Source: Lineus longissimus (lineage: Eukaryota > Nemertea > Pilidiophora > Heteronemertea > Lineidae). Taken from it: 64,000 nt of DNA. Shown here in pieces: positions 35,001-44,440 of the stretch (position 1 is the first letter of the stretch; each line of letters begins with the position of its first letter). The translations under genes and the position numbers were made by a program. The notes beneath the pieces are model-generated. The model worked only from the letters and a program-made list of their open reading frames with translations. It was not told the DNA's origin and searched no databases. The stretch is from NCBI RefSeq assembly GCF_910592395.1, contig NC_088312.1, positions 23,195,292-23,259,291 on the forward strand. Direction: 5' to 3'.

Positions 35001-37236
35001 TCAAAAGTTGCATTTAGCTCGAAATATCCTCTTTGTGAATCATAAAAATCGTATTTTTTAAGCAATAAAAAATCCTAAAGCTAATCGGAACATTATAAAT
35101 AATCGTTCAGCCAAGATAACCCGAGAACTATTAAAGTATCCAGCTTCCTCACAAAGAATAGGCGAAAAAATCACTGGTTCGCAAATTGAACCTGGTTCCA
35201 AAGCCGATGAAGCCAGTTGGGTAGTGCAAACTTGTCTTTGGAAGTAATCAAGAAGGTTACGAGATTGACGCAGAACATCTTCGGCAAATGACCGAGTTGC
35301 ATCGGTAGACTAGACCTCAGAAGATGGCGCTAAATGCCACGATATGCGTACAGTCCGACTCCACAAGAGGTCGATGCGGATCGATGAAGCCAGAAATGAG
35401 CGTAACGGATCAATGCTCCCGTAATTAGAAGTACAATGATTCCATATCACATCGATATGTCTCGAGCAGCAGATCTATTCTCGGACATCGATGAGATACT
35501 CAACCTACAGGCCATCTCGACCTGAACTCAAAAGTACATTTTCTGAGCGCGAAAGAAGTGGCCTGAGCTTTGTTACACATCAGTTGATATGGGTATAACC
35601 ATTCTTTAGTTGGCAATGTAATGACGATTGACGGCAACATTATTTGTTCTGCCTGATTGAAATAAGGATGGTTCATTCCCACTCAGATGCATTTGGGGGC
35701 AATGGACTATAAGGATGCCTTATATCTGTAAATTGATTTCACAGTCGAAATTTTGATTACAACATTTTCATACCAAACGTAAATGTTTTCCAACCGGTTT
35801 TTTACCACAAACTCATCATCAAAGAGGAGACATAACTTAAGAGATCTAACCTGTTCCTCACATATGGTCGAAATCTAGCTGTTACAAACAGCCAATGTCG
35901 GAACACCGGTCTCTCATTTGACAGCATGAACCAGCATGACGCAGCTGAAAAAAGGAAGCACCTGAAGCTATGTCGTCTGCTGTAGAAATCTCGGTAAAGG
36001 TCATTACCTACAATTAGAATACCTTTCATCTGGAAGCGCATGGACAAAATGATGAAGACGAGTCTTTTCTTCATAACACTCATATCGGTATACAGGGCAG
36101 GAGGATAGTGTATGCATGATAATCACACACAAAATGTACAAGCTAACATGATGGGTTGTTCTGATATCTGAAGATGCAAAAGGTTCAGCAATCAAAACTC
36201 AATACCAACCGAATTCAACTTCAAGATGCATTGAAGAAGATGGACAATTAATACTGATCGCTTGCCGCTGATCTGTACTCCACATGCTTGTTGTGGAAAG
36301 AAGATGTGAATGCCACTGTCAACATTGACCAATGTCCCACGCATGAATCCTGACACACCAGCTAAGAGAGCCTCAACATAACGGACCGCGAGACAACATC
36401 ATTGCTTAGGGCAAGGTGCCCATGATGGGACCGAGTGGCCAACATCTAAGTGAAGGACTGATTGCGTCTGTGGGGTGTTGACCGACTGCCGTTACAACCG
36501 CAGCTCCAACATGCAGTTTCCATTGACAGCAGGAAATGGATCATCAGCCGACTTGTATTCGCTCACCGTCGAGCGATGGCAGTACTGCTCCTTCACGACG
36601 ATCACTGTGACCTCCCCATCCTGCTTCCACAATGTATTTCCAGTTTGTCAAAGCAACACGAGATGTCTCCCGTGCGGAGGATGCGGATGTGACAGGCAAA
36701 AGCTGATCAATGCAACATTGGAACCAAGGCATTATTGATAAAAGGGTTTTAACGATCACTTACTAGACAATGGACTTGGATATGTAGTGTGATCTACATG
36801 TAAATGATGACACTAAATCTGTCTGGGACGCAAATCTAAAGCTCAGTATGAACACAATTACAATTAAAGAACAAACTTGAAAAAATGGTGTTATCACTGC
36901 TTCATGCAGTCGAAGTTGGCAAATCTTCGGCTGATACTATGGGAGTTATTAATAATCAAATGCATATACATGTTATCTTTTTTGTGTCACCCAGCACAAA
37001 CGCACGTAATGAAAAAAATGTATATGTCTTACCTGACTTACTGAGGAAACTTGCATGTAAGAACCCGCCCTGGAAGGGATATACTGTCCAGACCCCTCCA
37101 CAGACACATCGGAGGTCCCCGCTGATGCCTTCACTTTCCGTTGATAGAGGAAGTAGCGGCAGAGCACGAGGGAGACGACAACAACAACGCCACCGGAAAC
37201 ACCGCAGACGACACCGAGAATAATGGCGGACACCAT
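19775..37236 (-). CDS. SYT12-like: synaptotagmin-12-like gene, six coding exons, 418 residues
   Basis: Joining exons 37236-37033, 25872-25713, 24524-24381, 21551-21241, 20456-20327 and 20082-19775 gives one open frame with GT-AG introns and matching phases throughout. The layout is a short N-terminus, a membrane segment (residues 4-26) followed by basic residues, a linker of about 115 residues with GSIRPDLY, C2A (about 147-273) and C2B (about 279-418). Synaptotagmins are vesicle-membrane C2 proteins acting in regulated exocytosis. The C2B block with SLSYLPSAERLTVV, KKKKTAVRKN and a final IAMWHSL resembles the SYT12 branch most, as I recall that family, and the length is close to vertebrate SYT12. 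The paralogue assignment is less certain than the family. Unlike vertebrate SYT12, several Ca2+-ligand acids remain. Confidence 0.9.
20327..20456 (-). CDS. SYT12-like: synaptotagmin exon 5: start of C2B
   Basis: 130 nt, entering in phase 0 after TTGCTTGCAG and ending in phase 1 at TCAG|gtgagt. It encodes GELLVSLSYLPSAERLTVV and AQDLKM. Loop 1 is lengthened and Ser-rich; its first Ca2+-ligand Asp is not present at the expected place. Confidence 0.93.
21121..21240 (-). repeat. 28-bp tandem repeat, four copies, at the exon 4 donor
   Basis: The 28-bp unit containing ACATCTTTACATTC, TAACATTACG and TTTT starts at 21123, 21151, 21179 and 21207. The array ends within a few bases of the exon 4 5' splice site (21240/21241) in intron 4. 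Confidence 0.9.
21241..21551 (-). CDS. SYT12-like: synaptotagmin exon 4: C2A core
   Basis: 311 nt, entering in phase 1 after TTTTTCCAG and ending in phase 0 at CAG|gtgggt. It encodes AQDLPP, the Ca2+-binding loop 1 with D177 and D183 in LSDPYVK, the TxNPVFDEYFKF strand, and loop 3 (YNYDKFSRHDVIG). In loop 3 the first Asp is Asn (N236), while D238 and D244 are kept. Confidence 0.95.
21825..24234. mobile_element. foldback-type element with long repetitive inverted ends
   Basis: The outer ends are inverted: CCCCTGCGAAATT near 21826-21838 and its complement ATTTCGCAGGGG near 24222-24233. Inside each end lies a few hundred bases built from short words of the CCAGCT/TGGAAA type, in opposite orientations (about 21840-22240 and 23925-24215). 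The 1.7-kb centre has no recognised coding region. This is the layout of a foldback or non-autonomous DNA transposon. No clear target-site duplication was found, so the class is open. It sits in intron 3 of the synaptotagmin gene. Confidence 0.65.
22420..22710. repeat. degenerate direct repeat, about 110-118 bp, three copies
   Basis: Related blocks start near 22428 (CACCTGCGATTAT), 22537 (CATCTGCAATTAT) and 22655 (CACCTGAAATTAT). Each is followed by GCAAACA-like and CATGATTG-like words. It lies inside the foldback-type element. Confidence 0.6.
24381..24524 (-). CDS. SYT12-like: synaptotagmin exon 3: linker end and start of C2A
   Basis: 144 nt, phase 1 to phase 1, between TGTTCCAG and GAGG|gtaggt. 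It encodes GSIRPDLYQ, a conserved pre-C2A motif, and the first C2A strands (LGRLHIRVKYDF...LVVHVIE). Confidence 0.92.
24756..24935 (+). repeat. 65-bp dispersed minisatellite family, about 2.7 copies
   Basis: Units start at GAATTCAGGCCCAGAACAAT near 24756, 24821 and 24886. Each continues with a CTATTGTC word and AAAGCCCG. The same family occurs at 44179-44440, and an inverted copy at about 52030-52105. Confidence 0.85.
24936..25712. other. intron 2 remainder of the synaptotagmin gene
   Basis: No gene or recognised repeat beyond short AT-rich stretches. Confidence 0.5.
25713..25872 (-). CDS. SYT12-like: synaptotagmin exon 2: cytoplasmic linker
   Basis: 160 nt, entering in phase 0 after CACTGCAG and leaving in phase 1 at TTAG|gtaagt. 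It encodes a Ser/Thr/Pro-rich disordered linker (residues 69-121). Its acceptor lies only 19 nt from the 60-bp minisatellite that fills the 5' neighbouring intron. Confidence 0.85.
25892..30191. repeat. 60-bp minisatellite, about 71 copies, in synaptotagmin intron 1
   Basis: A 60-bp unit (CAACAGAAGGAACCGGGAAG plus 40 bp) recurs head to tail with very few changes. Because 60 is a multiple of three and the unit lacks stops in three of six frames, long frames stay open: plus 26068-29985 (20-residue repeat with CDQC), and minus 26027-29953 and 25906-29772. Common variants are AAA/AAG before CCA, TCTGTG/TCCGAG, and rare ATGCC, ACATAT and GAACG forms. The outer units are 60-61 bp or truncated (30104-30191). 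I regard this as non-coding: the initiating Met codons lie inside the array, no promoter or splice context is evident, and variants are not confined to synonymous sites in any one frame. Confidence 0.95.
30192..37032. other. remainder of synaptotagmin intron 1
   Basis: About 6.8 kb without a recognised exon or mobile element. ORFs of 60-134 codons at 32298, 33231, 33385, 34162 and 36462-36759 were examined on both strands and show no domain or repeated motif. Confidence 0.5.
37033..37236 (-). CDS. SYT12-like: synaptotagmin exon 1: N-terminus and membrane segment
   Basis: The exon has 68 codons. The ATG at 37236 has a good context (AAGATGG). A TTTTCCAG acceptor lies 7 nt upstream, so a separate non-coding 5' exon is likely further right. 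Residues 4-26 are a hydrophobic Gly/Val-rich transmembrane helix, followed by CRYFLYQRKVK, a Cys plus basic stop-transfer stretch. It ends CAG|gtaaga in phase 0; an alternative donor (TCA|gtaagt) lies 6 nt earlier, also in phase 0. Confidence 0.8.
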
Positions 37237-39824
37237 CTTGAATCTGGAAAATATAATGATAGAATCCTTCTCAGGAAAGAATATCATACACTTTTGACAG
37301 GAAATCTTATGTTATACTGAGCGAAAATTGCATCTTTTGTAGTTTTTTGTGTTTATTCCTCTTTTGATATCCAAAAAATGGCTAAGAGTTGATAAATATC
37401 CACATTTATGAAGTGTCTATTACTGTTCTCAAAGAGATCAACGCACCGCACACAATGACACGGGAAAGGTATTCGAGAACTACTGTACAGTTGAGAACGC
37501 ACTTGTTGAACTAATGGACACAAGTTACGCAACATCCTCCTTATAAGTTGTCATGGTCACCTTTTTTTAGTTGAAATTCATCGACGACGCTACATACCGT
37601 AAACAAACAAGTTATCCAAGGTTACCCAGGAGAGACGCGAATTCAGAATGTAAACATCGACAACAATTCAAAGTAACAGAGGACACTTCATCTGTGCCAT
37701 GTGCGCGCGAGACCCCTCACGTAAAGAGAGAAAAGTTTATCCTTCACGTCAGAACTCCCCATTGTTGTTTATAGTATACTAGCATCGGTCGTTGCCATGA
37801 CAACAGGAATACACCGTGGTTAGTGACGGGCAAAGGTGGCATCCCTACTTGGGAGATCAAGAGGGTTCGATGACGTCTGATGTTTATCTGTCGTGTTTAC
37901 ATCGGTTCCTTCGGGTTCAATGTTTTGGTGGAAAAAAATGAGGTATACAATTACCTGGGAAGTCTTAATAATGCTCGCAAAGTGCTTAAACTAATTTGGC
38001 TCGGAATCCCCAATGGCAATACAAGTAGTAGCTCGTTCTCCCATCCACTTTCTGCTCCTTAGCGAGTAGGGCTGTTTGAGAGTTTAAGAGGTCTTCAACC
38101 TTTCTTACTCAGTTCAGAAAAGAACGCTACAAGTACATGTACACGACGTAAACGTTTTGAAGATCCGCTGGCTCCGGGCATAGGTAGATGAATGGTAAAG
38201 GGTGAAAAAGCTTCTTCTCCGTCTCAAGTTTGTTCTATATAGTAGTAAGACTCCATGAGACTTACACAGACAGTACTGAAAGTATGTTAGTTCGCTGTTG
38301 CCTAAGGACTTGCAGAGAAGTAGGGCAAAGCGGGAGTAGGATTATTTCTATAGATGAAACCATTACCAGAGATCAAGAAAAAAACAGCCGGCATACTCAC
38401 GACGACTAGGCCTTTTCAATGATAGACAATTTTCTATTTTCTCAAGGGTGAGTTCGTCCTAGTTTTTTCTTTTTCTTTATAAATGAAATATCAGCCTGGA
38501 CTAAAGAGATCTAGGTACGTGAGATGAATACATTTGTAAATATAATGTTCTTCGCCGTTGCCCATCATGTGGAGAAGTAGCTGGCCAAAGCGGAAACAGA
38601 AATGAAGGCTTTTGATTAGAAAGAATCATCAACATCTAAAGCCAAAACAAAACAAACTGGCAGCTTAATGACCACGAGTACTTTTCATTGATCGACAATA
38701 TTGTGTATTTTTCTCAAAGAAAAGTTCCCCAAGATATTTTTGTTGGTCTTTTTGCACCCAACTGTCATATTTCCGACATGTAGAATGAAAAAAACACAAA
38801 TAAGAAACTTGATGTAAAAGGTCCATGTAGGTCTATCGTTGCAATCGTGATTTAAAAGAAATGATAGGGCTGGCCTAGTTTGAACTTCATGTTCGATTGG
38901 TCGAAACACGCCAGAAGGATACCCACTTCCAAGCCTAGTTCATTTTCTAGTACCAATGGATGGACATTACCTTCAGCCAAGAATTCAGCTCGTGGTAGTT
39001 AAAGTGTTCTCTCGCATCCAATTAGTGCACCAACCATTCGAAGTCCGTTACCATCTGCTGTTCGTAAAAATTTGAAGGAAAATACATTATAGGCCTCTAA
39101 ATCTGTGCGAATCAGATAAGATAGCACAAATTTCACCAAGTATTACATTTATCATTTTAAATATAATCCGTTAGATTAAAACCTGATAAGGCTGGCATTA
39201 ACTATAATGTGGCATTATAACAATCATGAATAACGGCAACTATGGTTTTACTGTTTGACGAAAATCAGCCAAACAAACAGATCTATAGGCTAGGGAAAAC
39301 AAAACAAGTTCCTAGAAAATCGTTTTGAAGAAATATGAAGTGATCTAAGCCGCCTTATAAGAGCCTGCCTTGCCCCTTCAGCGGGAGGAAACTTTAAACC
39401 ATTCCAATAAGCATTTCAAGGAAGGACTGAGGAGAAGGCTTCTCACCATTAACCAAACCCGCGTTCAGACCGCAGTCATATTTTCTGCTTAATGTCACCA
39501 ATAGCCAGCGGATGAAGATAAAAGCGTTATCAGCCCATTATTATTAGAACTTCAATGTCACTCTCGTTAAGTAGTAAACAATATTCCTCCTTTATGTCCT
39601 GTGTTTGCTGTCGAGCCTTTGAGGCAGGAGACCAATTAGGGAAAGCGTATCTAAAAGATTGACTTCGATTGGTCCAATTGCAGGGGTTTCTGAGTGACAC
39701 TTGGGAATACTGAGTGATTTGATGACGCATGAATATGTATGTTCAAAAATGTATACATACGCTGACATTTGGATTCTATGCACGTGTCACTGTGATATTT
39801 CATTGTCACATAGTAATCGTCTTT
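37237..39824. other. 5' flank of the synaptotagmin coding region
   Basis: A non-coding 5' exon and promoter probably lie upstream (to the right) of 37243, but I cannot place them. No other gene is seen. A diverged direct duplication occurs at 38290-38730. Confidence 0.4.
38290..38730. repeat. diverged direct duplication, about 260-bp spacing
   Basis: The block near 38295-38450 (GTTGCC, GAGAAGTAG, GGCAAAGCGG, GACAATTTT, TTCTCAAG) recurs in the same order near 38555-38720 (GTTGCC, GAGAAGTAG, GCCAAAGCGG, GACAATATT, TTCTCAAAG), with many substitutions and indels. Confidence 0.6.
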
Positions 39825-40032
39825 ATCATCATCATCAACGTCATCGCCATGGTCACCACCATCGTCAAAATTCTTCATCATCTTCGGCGTCGTCCTCCTC
39901 CTCCTCCTCCTCCTCCTCCTCATCATCATCATAGTCACCACCGTCATCAATTTCGTCCTCATTATAGTCACCATCGACATCATAATCTTCGTCGTCATCC
40001 TCACCATCACAATCATCATCGTCATCAACAGG
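39825..40032. repeat. trinucleotide microsatellite (TCC/TCA rich)
   Basis: A pure (CCT)n run at about 39893-39920 passes into (TCA)n, flanked by about 100 bp of imperfect TCATCA/ACCATC triplets. It produces spurious Asp/Glu-, His- or Ser-rich ORFs on both strands. Confidence 0.95.
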
Positions 40033-40794
40033 TTGTGATCGAACCGTTGCATAAAGCTCCAAAAACAATAATTTCCTTGCTATAGTCATCCGCTGGCTTT
40101 TTGTACCAAACTTGTTATCGTTGCAATCAATTATTATCAACGAATATGAAGATGGATATTGCCTGCCAACGGTACCAGCGGTGCATCCTGGTGATTTTCA
40201 GACAGCTGTTGCCCCGTAGATGCAGCTGTCAAATGTCTCATATCGAGGAAAGGTGTCTGACAGTTATTATGATAATTGTGTCGATCAAGAAAGAACCATC
40301 TGTACTTTCCCGTACGTTACTCGCTTTTTACATCTTAATTGTCATAACATTACAAAAAGGATAACGACAATCCATTCTTTGGTGTGATTATTAAAGCAAT
40401 AACCTGATTACCTTGCCCTACAAGCTTTTCTTGGCAAATCGATTACTGCCAACAGTCTACTCATACGTTTTTACAACAGCGTGACTGCACGTTTCCTTCT
40501 GAAAGTAATCGAATCATTTCCTCAAGAAGACTTACTACAAAGGCCATGCTCCATCCAACGAAAGGTCATCCAAATAGGATCTGGCCACTTCGTTCTCAGC
40601 CCTAGAACTAGCTCGTCTCAACTTCAACAGTACCAAGACTACCTTAAGCTTCAGCGAAGTATGCCGAAGAATAATTATTTTTTGTACAAATATCAGTTTC
40701 ATGTAGCGGTATAACATGTTTGGTTTTTCCCCATGTTGCCATACAAAAGACACGTATACGGAGATCATGACTTCTTGGTGAAAACAGAGAAAAC

Positions 40795-40895
40795 AGGTCA
40801 ATCCGTCTTTCAGCATTCCCAAACAATGAGGGGGAAATCCCATCGGGAAACACTCAGAAACGGAAACACTTAAAAACGTAACACCGGTCACATTT
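40795..40895 (-). repeat. dispersed repeat related to 58210-58410
   Basis: CCCAAACAATGAGGGG followed by GAAACACTCAGAAAC-type words is the reverse complement of GAGTGTTTC...CCCCTCATTGTTTGGG at 58245-58285. Both loci also have a GTTACACCGG/TAACACCGG-like word nearby. The element class is unknown. Confidence 0.6.
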
Positions 40896-43240
40896 GATTT
40901 GCCCAAGTTATACATTCTTTACTACGATATAACTTTTCAGTTACGATGTTTTTCTGTTGTGTTAATTTCTCGGAAAAGCTCGTAAAACCGGACACTCTGG
41001 CCGAATGTAGAAAGTTGTGTTAAGCAATATCCGCGATTATGTGTTTTTAACAGATGCAAAAAGGTTTGCTTGTGGATCTTTGGACCATATATTTTTTGGT
41101 GGCTTTAATCTTAACTTAACAGATGCTAAATATTCAGTGATCACCAAATCATTTTTTCCTGTCATAGCTTGAACTTAAAAAATACCGTAAAAACAAATAA
41201 AACCGCTTTGGCATTTTCAGGTTAATATGTTAAAAACAACAAAACTGTTAGAAGTAAAACGAAGAGTTTACGCCCAAAAATCAGGATCAGTATATAACTT
41301 TTACACACCTTATGTAGCCCTCGGTGTTGGTAGTACAAAGTCAGCTACTTTAGTCACTGTAAAGGATGACAACAAAATCGCAACAAAAGACACTCTTTGA
41401 TATTTGATCTGTTGTCACTCCCTGAAAAATCCTGTGACGTTTTATCAATACTGTATTTCCGAAACTGTGTGCCGTTATACATTTTTGTTATTTCCTTACA
41501 TTGGTAAGAAAACTCTCACGTTTATAGGTCTTACTATGAATGGTTCGTTTATTTTGTGAGGTGTTTGTTTTATGAGTAGCATGTGAGCATATCATCTATT
41601 GTATATAGACTCAGAGCAGATTTACTCACGCTGTTATCATTTATGGTATTCAAATATCAGTCAGTGTTGAAAATTGAGCATAGAAAAACACCCTGCCTGT
41701 TGCTAAGGTGCGATCTATGTTTGATCTTGTTTCAGAGGGCCTTCGCATCTGGGTGGTCTGTGGAAGACCACGTTACTGTTAACTGGTTAAAGGTTTATCT
41801 CAAAACGCAAAATATAAAGAAAGATGGTTTACGGTAACACCCACGCCTCCCCCTTACGGCAGCAGGCCTCCGTGGTATCGGGTTTGTATTGTAAGACGAT
41901 AGCAGGTAACAAAGAGTAATAAAGTCAAACAATAGAACATAATGTGCACGTTGTTATTATCGAAAGGCTGGAGTGTAAACACGCCTCAACATGATCGCAT
42001 TACTGGCAATGGGAGCATGTAATCGGCAAGAACTTTCATGTGAGAGTCCGAGATTTTTTTCGGTTTTCATGTTTCATGAAACCTTTATGAATCTAACTAC
42101 TTAAATATGACAAAGCGACACTCTGATGTAATCAGATGGCAACTGCATGAATAGTCGCTTGCAGAATAATTCACACACGTCATCGCCAGGCACAAAACTC
42201 TACATGATGATTCCGATATGTATGGCAAAAAACCCTAAAGCAGCGCACGTGACTATCTTATTTTGCGCTTTCACACATACTCCAGTCAGTGGCACAGTAT
42301 GAGAGAGACAGGGATATCTTTATCTCGCAGTACATCAAAACAATTCGTGTTTGTGAGAGAAATACTATATATTGCTGAATCAAACAAGATTAAGTCCCCT
42401 TATACAGTGCATCTTAGACAACCAAAGATCACCAACATGATACCCTAGCTCCTGCCAATATTCTCGTAGCTGTTTACCCACCTAAATGATGCCCTCTTTC
42501 CTTTCATCACAACAATCAGTTGTGAATGCTAGCATACCTTGACAACCATCAACCGTCGGTTGTGACGTCTGTATCCAAGGTGCACCGCGGGAGTCACCTA
42601 GCACCAGATAACACGACAATGACCTCGAGCAGGGAATATCACATGGAGTTGAATTCTTAAAGGGCCGCTCATTGTAAAAGGGAGGTGACAATTCTCTCAC
42701 TTCAACAAGTAGCACGCTTATGTATCTTTGCAGTTCGCGCATATTTCGCCATTTAATCGGGGAACACCACAAACATTTTGAACATATTTCTCCGTTTTGA
42801 ACCCTCATATCTTGCGCAGCCCATAAACACTATTATATCGTTTGTAAACAATTACTGATATAACAGGTACGTGCTCTAAACATGGATAATACAAACTATG
42901 GCCCATGTTCGGATACCTCGCCTCACTAGGATGTGATGGTCAAGATGTCAATCAAGCCGTAACAACCAATTAATTGAATGGATGCTGTCAATCAATGGTG
43001 AAATCAATTAGTCTGCGGGTGGGACTTGCCAAAACCACGATCGGGCACCAGCACATCAGTTATCTCTTTCGATTGGTTCGCGGTAGGTCTCACGTGATCA
43101 TGTCACGTGATAATTTCCCTTCCATTATCCCGACTGTGGTCCATTCCACGAAAAAATAAGTGGATAGGAAACTGACATGTTTCATTACTTCGCTATGGCT
43201 TGTTCTATGTGTAGTATTGTTGATTCTAAGAGAGGTTGCA
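40896..43240. other. non-coding stretch, no gene seen
   Basis: Only short ORFs without recognisable domains. Paired TCACGTGA motifs lie at 43090-43097 and 43103-43110. Confidence 0.5.
43090..43110. promoter_or_regulatory. two TCACGTGA motifs 13 bp apart
   Basis: The sequence reads TCACGTGATCATGTCACGTGA with minor variation, giving two E-box palindromes. No adjacent gene was recognised, so any role is inferred from the motif only. Confidence 0.35.
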
Positions 43241-43294
43241 TGTTTAGATGTTTAGATGTTTAGATGTTTAGTTGTTTAGATGTTTAGATGTTTA
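43241..43294. repeat. 9-bp tandem repeat TGTTTAGAT, about six copies
   Basis: Consecutive TGTTTAGAT units with one TGTTTAGTT variant. Confidence 0.95.
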
Positions 43295-43338
43295 GGACTT
43301 CAGGAATGGGCTGCCAATCAAGATCGTGTTATACCCAG

Positions 43339-43467
43339 GCCGTGCCATCAGCTCTAATCTCTTCACTAGTTTATATAGTTACTTATATTATCACCTTCCA
43401 TTGAGCTCTGTTAGCTGTGATGAAATGAACTATAGATAGTGAACTGGTTAGAACCGATGGCACGGGC
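43339..43467. repeat. imperfect inverted repeat (hairpin, MITE-like), about 129 bp
   Basis: GCCGTGCCATCAGCTCTAAT at the left end pairs with the complement of the right end (...GATGGCACGGGC), and the match continues inward with mismatches (TTCACTA). The centre is AT-rich. No target-site duplication was identified. Confidence 0.6.
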
Positions 43468-43800
43468 GTTGCAGGATCTCATCGAATTACAAACTGGCGT
43501 GATTAGCCAGAACAGTTTTCAAGCCAGCTGATTAATTATCCTGCTAATAGTTATTATATATCAACGAATATAAATTAACGCAATGATCTCTCCCCGCCCA
43601 CGTCTATATGCTTGATTGGGAAACAATTGGTGCTCGATTTATTTCCTGCTCAACATCAGTAATGACCTTTCCATCTTGTTTACTCGGGAAACAATCAGAT
43701 AAACCTCGAGGCGATTTCCAATGAGAGGTTAAGCTTTATTCACTGCGTGGTGGACTGAGCAAGTCCAGCTTCATCGAGGGGACCAAGAGCGAGGCGTTTG

Positions 43801-43824
43801 TGTGTGTGGGTGGGGGGGGGGGGG
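43801..43824. repeat. (TG)n and 13-base G run
   Basis: A TGTGTGTGGGT stretch is followed by 13 consecutive G (43812-43824). Confidence 0.95.
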
Positions 43825-44178
43825 TTGTAAAAAGAGTATCAGTTGACCTGATTTTGTATTGTCGTGACATGAAGAATAGAAGTATAATTGGGTCCATGAT
43901 ATTCTCATCTCCCTGCTTGTGATCTTCTCTTTTACAAACAAATCCAGAATACTCCACTTGACCAGGATCGGAAGTAATCAAAACTTATCCAAAACAAGTA
44001 ATCGTTTGCAGCAAGATGTGATTAAATACACCGAAAACAAGAAAGTCATGCTCGCATCGAACATGAGGCGAATGTTTACTCCATTAAAGGTGCGGCCCGT
44101 GCTGGCTCCTTTTCTGACCATTGCAACTGGAAATAATAGACATTAATTTGTTGTACCCCTTTGCAGTTGCAGTAGAAA

Positions 44179-44440
44179 GAATTCAGGCCTCGCCTAAAAC
44201 ACGGTCTATTGTCTTTAAACCAAGCCCGCTCGCACCTCAACCTGAATTCAGGCCGAGACAAATACACGGTCTATTGTCTTTAGACAAAGCCCGCTCGCAT
44301 CTCAACCTGAATTCAGGCCGAGACAAATACACGGTCGATTGTTTTTTAACAAAGCCCGCTCGCACCTCAACCTGAATTTAGGCCGAGACAAATAGACGGT
44401 CGATTGTCTTCCAACGAAGCCCGTTCGCACCGAGGCCCGA
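44179..44440 (+). repeat. 65-bp dispersed minisatellite family, four copies
   Basis: Units start at 44179, 44244, 44309 and 44374 with GAATTCAGGCC-type beginnings and AAAGCCCGCTCGC-type middles. Same family as 24756-24935. Confidence 0.9.

Noticed and set aside
39651-40140. Asp/Glu-rich and His-rich ORFs
   Set aside because: They are translations of a trinucleotide microsatellite on both strands.
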